Part shown: positions 1-6,975 of the stretch, in pieces
Position numbering within the stretch: position 1 is the first letter of the stretch
How the letters are laid out: each line of letters begins with the position of its first letter
DNA from: an uncultured Eubacteriales bacterium
Lineage (GTDB): Bacteria; Bacillota; Clostridia; Oscillospirales; CAG-272
Assembly: GCA_934462885.1 (NCBI GenBank)
Contig: CAKSJC010000072.1
Location: 1-7,806 of the forward strand
DNA length: 7,806 nt
Direction of reading: 5' to 3'
Translations under genes and position numbers: made by a program
The notes under the pieces: model-generated
Told to the model about the DNA's origin: nothing
The model's database searches: none
What the model saw: only the letters and a program-made list of their open reading frames with translations

Positions 1-99
1 GCAAGACCTGCCGCAGCAAAAGGTCAGTATATCAAAAGCTGCGTAATTGCTTCTACAATGGGTCCCGGCATCAAGGTTAACTCTGCGAAGCTCGGTTAA
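1..99 (+). CDS. rplA: 50S ribosomal protein L1, C-terminal end (partial)
   Basis: The first reading frame is open from base 1 to a TAA at 97-99 and encodes the last 32 residues of ribosomal protein L1. The stretch ARPAAAKGQYIKS followed by STMGPGIKVNSAKLG matches the conserved L1 C-terminus (typically KGxYxKS...STMGPGVKVN). L1 binds 23S rRNA in the mobile L1 stalk and often represses its own mRNA. The N-terminal part lies outside the window. L1 is usually followed by rplJ-rplL, but here two terminators follow directly and the next genes are on the other strand, so this is the end of its transcription unit. The identification is secure despite the short fragment. Confidence 0.95.
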   Translation, partial: ARPAAAKGQYIKSCVIASTMGPGIKVNSAKLG

Positions 100-122
100 T
101 TTAATCGACGTTTTCTAAATTT

Positions 123-152
123 AATCGGTGGAAGTTATTCCACCGATTTTTT
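123..152 (+). terminator. Intrinsic terminator of the rplA operon
   Basis: A perfect 11-bp inverted repeat (AATCGGTGGAA / TTCCACCGATT, 123-133 and 138-148) closes a GTTA loop and runs into a T-tract at 147-152. It lies 24 bases after the rplA stop codon, the expected place and shape for a Rho-independent terminator of plus-strand transcription. Confidence 0.92.
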
Positions 153-156
153 CCAT

Positions 157-194
157 AAAAAAGTCCCGAAGCGAAAAGCTTTCGGGACTTTTTT
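157..194. terminator. Bidirectional intrinsic terminator between convergent genes
   Basis: A 14-base arm AAAAAAGTCCCGAA (157-170) is matched exactly by its reverse complement at 181-194, with a small inner GC / GC extension around a GAAAA loop (one T bulge at 180). The A-tract on one side and T-tract on the other give a U-tract in both directions. On the plus strand it backs up the rplA terminator. On the minus strand it lies 20 bases after the stop of the serine hydrolase gene and should end that operon. Confidence 0.93.
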
Positions 195-214
195 ATGCAA
201 TTTATATGTTATTT

Positions 215-1369
215 TCAATCAAGCTCGGAATAAATCATATCCTTCAGACGTCTTTGAACGTATCCGCCCTGACCGTTCAGAAGATGCTTTGTAAATACCA
301 CGGACAAGCGCTTATTTGGATCAATGAGCACATACGAGCCTGCCGCTCCGTCCCACCCGAATTCGCCCATCGAACCGAGAGTTCCGGCACGCACCGGGTC
401 CATAAATGTGCGCACACCGTAACCGTATCCGTATCCCCATGTGTGGCTCATGTTCATGGCAAAATCGTTTTTTATCTGTTCCGGAGTAAGCGTATTTGTG
501 CGCATGAGGTTTATTGATGCAGGTGAAAGAAATCTGTATCCGTTTTTCGGAGAAGTTCCAAGGTTTGCCATTGTAACCGCAAACTTTGCGTAATCCTCAT
601 GAGTAGAAACCACTCCGGCGCCGCCCGAGTCATAATCCGGTCCCAGTATATGAGAGCACGTCGTGCGAGTACGTACTTTTCTTTTTTCTTCATAGTTATA
701 GCTGTACTGAACCGCAAATCGCTTTTTTAATTCTTCGGATTCGGGGAGATTGTACGACGTTTCGTTCATTTCAAGAGGATCAAACAAGACCTCTTTCGCA
801 TAGTCGCGAAGTTTCTTTCCGGAAACAACTTCGATAAAGGCTCCGAGAAGATCGTGCGAAAATCCATATTTCCAATGAGAACCGGGTTCAAAGTAAAGCG
901 GATATTTTGCAATAGCCGCTGCAACTTCTCGCGTGGGGCATCTTCCGTTTGTTCTTTCCTTAACCTCACGCAGATACGGACTGTCAAAGTCATATCCGAA
1001 TCCGGAGGTCATATTGAATAGATGTCCTATACGAATAGGCTCAGATGGTTTTACAAATTCCTCGCGTCCGTCGATATTTTTTCTCACCGTAACATCGCGG
1101 AATTCAGGCATAAAATCAAAAACGGGGTCAAACATCGCGAATTTTCCCTCTTCAAGGAGTTTGAAACCAAGGGCGCACGTTATCACCTTGCTTGCCGACC
1201 AAAAGAAGTACAGCTCATCTCCGCGCATGGGGATTTTGTTCTCTATATCCGCCCATCCTGTATAATATCGGTAAATCATTTCTCCGTCGAGGTACACCGA
1301 GCAGTCGCACCCCGGCGCTATCCATTCGCAAAGCTTATCTTGAAAATTTTTTATCTTTTGAAAATGCAT
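215..1369 (-). CDS. Beta-lactamase-fold serine hydrolase (PF00144 family, EstB-like)
   Basis: The 384-residue product belongs to the penicillin-binding-protein-like serine hydrolases (beta-lactamase/class C esterase family). The nucleophile motif is S58-A-S-K61 in FFWSASKVIT. The second motif is W166-K-Y168 followed by the typical SHDLLGAFIE helix, where Y168 is the probable general base. The GWDGAAGS stretch at 338-345 stands where class C enzymes have K/H-T-G, as in EstB-type esterases. Length fits the family. No signal peptide or membrane segment is visible, so a cytoplasmic esterase or peptidase is more likely than a secreted beta-lactamase; the substrate cannot be read from sequence. The start at 1369 is preferred because AAGAGGTG lies just upstream. 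An in-frame ATG at 1411 would add 14 residues and overlap the previous gene. The gene follows the G5-3D gene by 13 bases, so the two are probably cotranscribed. Confidence 0.88.
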   Translation of the reverse strand: MHFQKIKNFQDKLCEWIAPGCDCSVYLDGEMIYRYYTGWADIENKIPMRGDELYFFWSASKVITCALGFKLLEEGKFAMFDPVFDFMPEFRDVTVRKNIDGREEFVKPSEPIRIGHLFNMTSGFGYDFDSPYLREVKERTNGRCPTREVAAAIAKYPLYFEPGSHWKYGFSHDLLGAFIEVVSGKKLRDYAKEVLFDPLEMNETSYNLPESEELKKRFAVQYSYNYEEKRKVRTRTTCSHILGPDYDSGGAGVVSTHEDYAKFAVTMANLGTSPKNGYRFLSPASINLMRTNTLTPEQIKNDFAMNMSHTWGYGYGYGVRTFMDPVRAGTLGSMGEFGWDGAAGSYVLIDPNKRLSVVFTKHLLNGQGGYVQRRLKDMIYSELD

Positions 1370-1372
1370 GCG

Positions 1373-1380
1373 CACCTCTT
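1373..1380 (-). promoter_or_regulatory. Ribosome binding site deciding the hydrolase start
   Basis: Read on the minus strand, AAGAGGTG (1380 down to 1373) places the AGAGG core 5 bases before the ATG at 1369-1367. It lies between the upstream stop codon (1385-1383) and that ATG, which favours the 1369 start over the in-frame ATG at 1411 and suggests translational coupling. Confidence 0.72.
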
Positions 1381-1382
1381 GT

Positions 1383-2792
1383 TTAATCAATGTAGTAAAT
1401 TTCCATATCATAATGGTATCCGGTTAACGCAAAGCTGGGAAGCTGTGGATTATCCGGCGATATCCAAATGTCGATTTCCCACTCGTCTACGAGAGAACCG
1501 GTATCGGACGCTATGCGTACGCCGAAATCGTATTTTGAGTTTTTTACGTACAGTTTCGTATAAAGCGGAATATAGTTAGGATCGACCGCAATTACTGACT
1601 CGTCTGCCGTTGTTCCGATATACGTAAGTCCTTCAATATTGTAATATGTAGCCGGAACCGTTCTTCTGTATGAGTAAGTATATGTTTTTCCGTCGGCGCC
1701 GACAAAAGATCCGCCGACTCCTATCTCGTATTTTTCGTTGACGGGCCATTTTGTTATTTCTTCCGAGACGGCGTATCTTGTGTTCTCTTCACCGTTTACG
1801 TATTCGACGGTATACGTTGTGTTTTTTTCTCCGGTTTCTCCGTAAGAAATATAGTTCGTTGAACCGCGCGGTATCGTATCCGTTTCGATTTTTTCGCTTC
1901 CATACGCTATTGCTTCGGTCACGGTTTCCGTCTTGTATTCGACTTTATCGATGTTGATAACAATGTTTGCGGCTATAACAAAATCTGTATCTACCGACGG
2001 CTTATCGCCTTCGGTAAGCGTATATCCAACCGTTGCAAGTAATTCGCCAAGCGTTATTTTTTCAGTTGATACGACTATATCGTCGCGATTGAAAAAATCA
2101 AGAGTAACGTTAAACCGAAGAGGTTCTTCCGCTTTGACATCCGTATCAAATTCGTCCGATTTATCCGACTGAGCGTTTTGTTTTATTCCGTTTTTAGATT
2201 CGATAATCATCGTATTTTCCGGTGCTGTCTCGCTCATATCGATATCCGGCAGACGCGCCTTGTCTGTTCTTGCATACGCGCTGTTAACGGCAAGAATCAG
2301 CGATGAGAGCATAACTATCGCAATAACGGCAACGGCTAACACAACTTTCAGCTTTTCCGGAATAGCCGGTTCTTCTTTATCGTAATGGAATCCCTTGTTT
2401 TTTTCGGATCCGGCGTTTATTTCTCTTGTCTTTACGGGTGAGGGCGTCTGAATTTCGAAATGTATTTTTCGCCGCGCAAGTTCGTCAGAAAGGACGGTAT
2501 CGCATTCATTTTCATCGTCTTTCTCGCTTTTAGGTTCATCAGGTAAAGCGTTTTTTTCGTCGTTTTCTTTTTCGGCATTTTCCTCAGATTCGGGCAAAGA
2601 ATCCGTTTCTTCACTATATTGCGAAAGCGATTCCTCACTTTCGGCGGAATAATTTATTTCTTCCGAATCAACCGGATTGTTTGCGCTTTCTTCGGCATCC
2701 GTATTTTCGCATTCCGCGTTTTCGGATTCTGTTTCGGTCGGCATTTTCTGAGCTTCATCAAGAACGGCACTGTTATTCTTGTCGTTTTCCAA
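1383..2792 (-). CDS. Membrane-anchored G5 and 3D domain cell-wall protein
   Basis: With the preferred TTG start the product has 469 residues. Residues 1-146 are highly acidic, rich in Glu, Asp, Ser and Asn, and probably disordered. A single transmembrane helix follows (about 149-173, VVLAVAVIAIVMLSS core), so the N-terminus should be cytoplasmic and the rest outside. After a linker, about 225-283 resembles the small module that often precedes G5 domains. Residues 284-358 are a G5 domain (GEKNTTYTVEYVNGEENTR core). Residues about 385-469 are a 3D domain, with D404 (AVDP), D430 (SDTG) and D441 (EIDIW) as the three conserved aspartates. 3D domains occur in peptidoglycan-cleaving YabE/Rpf/Sps-like proteins, and G5 is thought to bind cell-wall or matrix sugars. 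A peptidoglycan-remodelling role is therefore inferred. An in-frame ATG at 2840 would add 16 residues but has no SD and sits almost at the predicted transcription start. Confidence 0.87.
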   Translation of the reverse strand: MENDKNNSAVLDEAQKMPTETESENAECENTDAEESANNPVDSEEINYSAESEESLSQYSEETDSLPESEENAEKENDEKNALPDEPKSEKDDENECDTVLSDELARRKIHFEIQTPSPVKTREINAGSEKNKGFHYDKEEPAIPEKLKVVLAVAVIAIVMLSSLILAVNSAYARTDKARLPDIDMSETAPENTMIIESKNGIKQNAQSDKSDEFDTDVKAEEPLRFNVTLDFFNRDDIVVSTEKITLGELLATVGYTLTEGDKPSVDTDFVIAANIVINIDKVEYKTETVTEAIAYGSEKIETDTIPRGSTNYISYGETGEKNTTYTVEYVNGEENTRYAVSEEITKWPVNEKYEIGVGGSFVGADGKTYTYSYRRTVPATYYNIEGLTYIGTTADESVIAVDPNYIPLYTKLYVKNSKYDFGVRIASDTGSLVDEWEIDIWISPDNPQLPSFALTGYHYDMEIYYID

Positions 2793-2798
2793 GTTAAT

Positions 2799-2804
2799 TC
2801 CTCC
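2799..2804 (-). promoter_or_regulatory. Strong Shine-Dalgarno for a TTG start
   Basis: On the minus strand GGAGGA (2804 to 2799) lies with the GGAGG core 7 bases before TTG (2792-2790), which opens the frame as MENDKNN. The upstream ATG at 2840 is preceded only by TTGATATAAA, with no SD. This site decides the start in favour of the TTG. Confidence 0.8.
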
Positions 2805-2851
2805 GTGCGTCGAGTTTTGCAAAATCGACACGTTTACCATTTTATATCAAA

Positions 2852-2880
2852 ATTATATCATACCTTATAATAAATATCAA
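2852..2880 (-). promoter_or_regulatory. Sigma-A/sigma70 promoter with extended -10
   Basis: On the minus strand TTGATA (2880-2875) is separated by exactly 17 bases from TATAAT (2857-2852), and TG at 2860-2859 gives an extended -10 (TGATATAAT). Transcription should start near 2845, leaving a 5' leader of about 50 bases before the TTG start of the G5-3D gene. The promoter also serves the serine hydrolase gene as the second gene of the unit. Confidence 0.82.
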
Positions 2881-2918
2881 CATTTTTTTACCGAATCGAC
2901 CTGCCTGGAAAATAACCG

Positions 2919-2962
2919 AGAACATCCGCTGTTCCGATTTGGCGCAGCGGATGTTTTGTTTT
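2919..2962. terminator. Hairpin terminator after the cytochrome gene
   Basis: AACATCCGCTG (2921-2931) and CAGCGGATGTT (2945-2955) form a perfect 11-bp stem with a 13-base loop. It lies 16 bases beyond the stop codon of the large cytochrome-like gene and upstream of the next promoter, so it probably ends that transcript. The good T-tract (TTTTGTTTTT) is on the plus-strand side. In the minus direction the stem is followed by CTCGGTTATTTT, a poor U-tract. It therefore looks strongest for plus-strand (antisense) transcription and perhaps partial for the sense transcript. Confidence 0.6.
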
Positions 2963-2970
2963 TATGGTTT

Positions 2971-5900
2971 TTAATTAAGCGAGTCGTGTCCTATCGCCCT
3001 TATTTCGCTTATTGCCGCCCAGTTATTAACGGCGGTCTTAAAGCCTGAAAGCTTTATTGAGGATGTTTTTACCCCGCCCATGTCGAATGTCATTGCGTCC
3101 TTGGTTTTATATAGATCGATATGCTTGACGCTTCCGTCCGAAAGCGTAACGTCGGCGTCGGTAAACCAAGTATCGTGGGGAAAATCGCATCGCGCGACTA
3201 TTTCAAGAGAATCAAGAACGATTTCGCGCCCGAAATCCACCGTAATATAGTTTTCACTCATCGAATCTTTGTCCGGACCCCACGATTGCACCGGATATAC
3301 TCCGTGCGAGGTATTAGCGCTGAATCCGTCGATCGCGCATCTTGCGGCGTAATGTTCCGCATTATCGTCCGCTACGCTGTTCGTGAAAGCATGAGGAAAT
3401 ACGTTTGCGGCGTTCGTCAAATCGTAAGGATTCAAAGCAAGATTCCTTTTTTCAAGAAGTTCGTCATTCGTTGGAATTCGAGCAAACGCTACGTTATTGA
3501 CATATACTATGCCGCTGTTTTCGTTCAGCGTCAATGGGAAAATATTAGCCATGTTCGCAGGGAAGGTATATTCGAATATGCCGTTTTCGCAATATACTAT
3601 GCTTTCTCCGAGTCTTGACGAGAGACATACGGCTACGTATTTTTCTCCATCCGGCAGCGTTATTTTGATTTTTTGTCCGGATTTATAAGTCTCGGAAATG
3701 TTAAGTATCGCATATCCGATACCGCTTGCGGAAATTGTTTTCGCACCGTCTGCGCTCGTAAATTCTATACTCAGTTTATCGTTTTCGGAATACTTTCCGC
3801 CCTTTGCGTCGACGATCGCTTTGTTCATTCCGTCATAGCAAGTGCGCTTATTGTTTTTTTCCTCATACTCGCGCACGGCGTTGTCATTCCATACGACGTT
3901 CTCGTTATAATCGCCGTAGCAAGGAGCGCATAAATCTATAAAGCATTCGATTTTCCGTATTTCTTCTTCGGAAAGACCGCCATGACCGCTTCTCAGACGT
4001 TTCACAAGATCCGATTTGCCTGATCCGAAAGAATAGGGCTTTATTGTTTCCGCTTTGCTCATCGACGAAAGATAATTTATATATTTTCCGCTTGTATTGC
4101 CGATAATTTCGTGAGAAATTACTTTGGTCGACGTCAAAACAAGATAAGAAAGCGGCCAGTTTTTCTTGGTTCTGTATCCCATGATATTCTGACTCTCAAG
4201 CGATATTTCTCCTTTTCCGACCGACGGATCAAGCGGCACAACGGTTTCGCTTTCAGGGAGCTTTTCGTGAGCGTACAATGAAAAATCAAGTCGTTTTATA
4301 TCTCGTGTGTTGTCAAGCGAGATTGCGATAACGTTTTCTCCGTTTTTCAAGTATTCCGTTGCGTCTTTTGTTAGCACGTAACCCATGTAATACGGTTCGA
4401 CGTCAAGCCTATTCGAAGAAACGAGCATTGTTCCGTTTACAAAAACGTCGACGTTATCGTTGTTTATTATATCGAATCTGAGAGGGGATCCCTCGTATTT
4501 CGCAGCGTCGTTTATCTTAAAGGTTTTTCTGAGAAAAATAGTTTTACCGCCGCTTAATCCAAAGTTGGCAAAAGGCGCCGCAGCGGTCGTCCACCCTTCA
4601 GCTTCGTCTGTTTTTGTAGTCCAACCGTCCGGAGCTGCGTCAAGATTATCGGCAAGAAGATACTCCCATTCTCCGGTTGCGTCTGCAAAGATTTTTTTCT
4701 CCCCAAGTTCCTCTCCCGAGAAAATTCCGAGATCGAAATATTTAGTTTCCGCCTCAATCTTTATTTCGTTTTCGCCGAACCTGAACGCTTTACGCATTTC
4801 ATTCGATATCGGTGTGCAGATCGATTTTGAAGAAGCGTTATTAAAGGATAGAACGAATTTTCCGCTAATGTAAATGTCCGCTTTTCCTGAAATTCGCCCG
4901 ATCAGATAAATTGGCTGCGAGTTTAGATCGAAATAAGTTCCGACAAATGAAGCTTTTGCGGTAAACTTGCCTGAAACTACGGAATTTTGTTCTCCCGGAG
5001 CTGTCTTTCCGTCCGAAAAAGGAGCGCGCGCGACGCTTGTTTTTCCGCTTGAATCCGTAATACTCCATTCGGCGTCCCTCGGAAGAATTACTGAATTTGA
5101 GTACATTACGTCTACTTCGTCCGAAGAATCACCTATAAACTCATGCGCAGTATCGCGGTTTGAATGGCAAACGACGCACGACTTATCTAAAATCGGTTGA
5201 ATTTCTTTAAGATATGAAAATCCGTCCGCGTCGCTGTAAGGATCGTAGTTTTCGTCCGTCATAAACAAATCCGGAATAATTTCGCTTACTCCTTTTTTCA
5301 TAGCGAGCGTAACATTTCCGTTTACCGTTGGCGCCGTATTTTTATCGACATGACAACCCACGCATGAAAAAGTCTCATTCGGCATAAGAGTTGCCCAGGA
5401 ACGCATCGTTTGAATTACGCATCCGTTTTCGTCAAGGAGCTGGAAGTAAAGCGGCGCGTTTGCGGGAGCCTTGAACAATGCGCTTCCGTCTTCTTCAACC
5501 GGAACGATTCCTATTACTTTCTTTACGTCCCAAGAAGCGTTTCCCGTCGATATCGGCGAATATTGATCCGCGCCTCCCTCGCCGCGGGCGACTGTTGCTC
5601 CGATCGACGAGCTTCTGTATTCAAGCTCAACTACGCGCAGATATTTTACATCTTCCTCCCGTACGCCTTCCATCGATTGACCTTCATATACGTTCGAAAC
5701 ATAGAACGTTCCGGTTTCGCTTGCGTAGTTCACCATGCTCGGACGCGAGAACATATTTCTCGCAAAAACGGGGACGCACTGTGAAGCGGGATAGTTGTTT
5801 GAGGTTTCGGCGAGAGTGATCTCGCGTTCGCTTTCGCAGTCGTATACTGCGATTCTATACGGGGCGTTCACCCAGCTATATTTGTCGACCGTTGAGTAAA

Positions 5901-6975
5901 TGAACAAGTTCCCCGACATTGCATACGGATATTTGTACTGCTTTCCTTCCATGCCGAAAAAATCAACGGCTTGCGGGCGCGTTCCGTCGTCGAAAACAAA
6001 ATTTACCGATTCTTTTGAATTTCTTGAAATATTCGTATCGACGATAACAAGCTTTCCGGTCTGTTTAACGTGGTGTCCTGTCGCTATTGAAATATACTTT
6101 CCGACTTCTCCGGGTATTTCTCGCGTGTGAAGAAGAGAGGGAGGATAGGTCGCGTTGTTTCCCCAAAGCTCGGTTTGATTCGTTCCGTCCTCGAACATTT
6201 GAAATACGCCCTGAACCCACATCTGAGTTCTGTCGCTGTAATCCCATCTCGTATATATTACACGTCCGTCGGATGTAACCGTCGGGTACGTAGTATGTAC
6301 TTGGTCGCGTCCGAGTCTGATGATTTCAGAACCGTCGGAGTTGCATTTATAGAGATTAGACACTTGCGATATCCAACAGTCAACCATCTGCGTAGCGCGG
6401 CTTGAACTGAAAACGATTGAACCGTCGGACAAATATTTTCCTTCGGTATCGGCAATACCTGAGCCGAAAGTAAGCTCGGTTATCTCGCGAGTTCCTATGT
6501 ACATTTCATAAAGATGATAATCGTCTTTGTTCGATTTTTTCCACGAAAAGAGAACTCTTTGACCGTCTGCGGAGACGTCGGGATCACGGATAACGCCTTC
6601 CGGGGAAGAAAGAAGAACTTCTTCGACAGTCGAATACGTTCCGTCCGAGTTTTTTTGGAGGGTTAACAGCGCCATTTCAGAGCCCGGATAAAAATATCCC
6701 TCTCGGAACTCCGGAGCCGTATCTTTTTCAGCGTTATCTTCCGCCAAGCCTTCGGTATATGCATAGTGCGAACCGCCCAACTGATAATGTCTTACGACTA
6801 TATAATACGGCGTTATCTCATACAATTTTTCTATTGTTTTTGAGTCTTCCGCCGAAAAAGTGCGAACGATTTCGATTTTCGAGTCATTGCGCGCAGCATA
6901 GATTACCGATATGGCGGCGCACAAAATAATCGCCGCGGTAATCGCAACCGACAAGAGTTTGTTTTTTTTCTTCAT
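2971..6975 (-). CDS. Exported multidomain c-type cytochrome, hydrazine-synthase-alpha-like
   Basis: The product has 1334 residues. Residues 1-27 are a Sec signal peptide or N-terminal anchor (MKKKNKLL, then a hydrophobic core to VIYA; no lipobox). About 95-450 form a PD40/TolB-like beta-propeller, with blades such as VSNLYKCNSDGSEIIRLG and TVTSDGRVIYTRWDY. About 485-545 match the hydrazine synthase alpha middle-domain family (GIVPVEEDGSALFKAPANAP ... RSWATLMPNETFSCVGCH), with a haem c site C538-x-x-C541-H542. A second site, C600-x-x-C603-H604, begins another cytochrome domain whose end appears to be at about 925-1025 (LSYLVLTST, LRSGHGGLSEEEI, IDLCAPCYGDY). Between them, about 625-755 and 765-905 look like galactose-binding beta-sandwiches. 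Residues 1172-1334 resemble a discoidin/F5/8 C domain (RNLALNPYD ... CDFPHDTW). The function is unknown; an extracellular redox protein binding glycans is inferred. The start has only a weak GGA SD 8 bases upstream, but the signal peptide fixes it. It lies 106 bases after the CCP-like gene. Confidence 0.85.
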   Translation of the reverse strand: MKKKNKLLSVAITAAIILCAAISVIYAARNDSKIEIVRTFSAEDSKTIEKLYEITPYYIVVRHYQLGGSHYAYTEGLAEDNAEKDTAPEFREGYFYPGSEMALLTLQKNSDGTYSTVEEVLLSSPEGVIRDPDVSADGQRVLFSWKKSNKDDYHLYEMYIGTREITELTFGSGIADTEGKYLSDGSIVFSSSRATQMVDCWISQVSNLYKCNSDGSEIIRLGRDQVHTTYPTVTSDGRVIYTRWDYSDRTQMWVQGVFQMFEDGTNQTELWGNNATYPPSLLHTREIPGEVGKYISIATGHHVKQTGKLVIVDTNISRNSKESVNFVFDDGTRPQAVDFFGMEGKQYKYPYAMSGNLFIYSTVDKYSWVNAPYRIAVYDCESEREITLAETSNNYPASQCVPVFARNMFSRPSMVNYASETGTFYVSNVYEGQSMEGVREEDVKYLRVVELEYRSSSIGATVARGEGGADQYSPISTGNASWDVKKVIGIVPVEEDGSALFKAPANAPLYFQLLDENGCVIQTMRSWATLMPNETFSCVGCHVDKNTAPTVNGNVTLAMKKGVSEIIPDLFMTDENYDPYSDADGFSYLKEIQPILDKSCVVCHSNRDTAHEFIGDSSDEVDVMYSNSVILPRDAEWSITDSSGKTSVARAPFSDGKTAPGEQNSVVSGKFTAKASFVGTYFDLNSQPIYLIGRISGKADIYISGKFVLSFNNASSKSICTPISNEMRKAFRFGENEIKIEAETKYFDLGIFSGEELGEKKIFADATGEWEYLLADNLDAAPDGWTTKTDEAEGWTTAAAPFANFGLSGGKTIFLRKTFKINDAAKYEGSPLRFDIINNDNVDVFVNGTMLVSSNRLDVEPYYMGYVLTKDATEYLKNGENVIAISLDNTRDIKRLDFSLYAHEKLPESETVVPLDPSVGKGEISLESQNIMGYRTKKNWPLSYLVLTSTKVISHEIIGNTSGKYINYLSSMSKAETIKPYSFGSGKSDLVKRLRSGHGGLSEEEIRKIECFIDLCAPCYGDYNENVVWNDNAVREYEEKNNKRTCYDGMNKAIVDAKGGKYSENDKLSIEFTSADGAKTISASGIGYAILNISETYKSGQKIKITLPDGEKYVAVCLSSRLGESIVYCENGIFEYTFPANMANIFPLTLNENSGIVYVNNVAFARIPTNDELLEKRNLALNPYDLTNAANVFPHAFTNSVADDNAEHYAARCAIDGFSANTSHGVYPVQSWGPDKDSMSENYITVDFGREIVLDSLEIVARCDFPHDTWFTDADVTLSDGSVKHIDLYKTKDAMTFDMGGVKTSSIKLSGFKTAVNNWAAISEIRAIGHDSLN
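5164..5178 (-). other. Second haem c attachment motif (CVVCH)
   Basis: Codons 600-604 of the large protein read C-V-V-C-H, preceded by EIQPILDKS. This is the classic start of planctomycete-type cytochrome domains (xxPILxxxCxxCH). The likely distal part, with H998 in SGHGG as a possible ligand, lies almost 400 residues further on, after two beta-sandwich domains. Confidence 0.85.
5350..5364 (-). other. First haem c attachment motif (CVGCH)
   Basis: Codons 538-542 of the large protein read C-V-G-C-H at the end of the LMPNETFS segment, exactly where the hydrazine-synthase-alpha-like family carries its middle-domain haem. The residue four after the His is N546, not the tyrosine reported as the haem ligand in true hydrazine synthase (Tyr591 in Kuenenia, from memory). 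Confidence 0.85.

Noticed and set aside
100..215. An L10 leader RNA downstream of rplA
   Set aside because: The region holds only two simple terminator hairpins, and no rplJ follows.
1367..1411. ATG at 1411 as the start of the serine hydrolase
   Set aside because: It overlaps the upstream gene and has no good SD, whereas ATG at 1369 has AAGAGGTG in place. It remains a possible alternative.
3121..3618. Plus-strand open frames opposite the large gene (here and around 4460-4873, 5410-5819 and others)
   Set aside because: They are antisense shadows of a clearly coding minus-strand frame, with no recognisable domains and no convincing start signals.
3916..3945. A third haem site at CAPCY (residues 1016-1020)
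   Set aside because: The residue after the second Cys is Tyr, not His. The stretch fits the conserved IDLxxPxxGDY ending of the domain family rather than a haem attachment motif.
2971..6975. Annotation of the large protein as a true hydrazine synthase (anammox)
   Set aside because: Only the middle-domain family resemblance supports it. The tyrosine position after CxxCH is Asn, extra sugar-binding-type domains are present, and the context is not that of an anammox organism.
6895..6975. Lipoprotein signal on the large protein (IILC in the hydrophobic N-terminus)
   Set aside because: The residues before the Cys do not match a lipobox (no Ala or Gly at -1) and the Cys lies inside the hydrophobic core.
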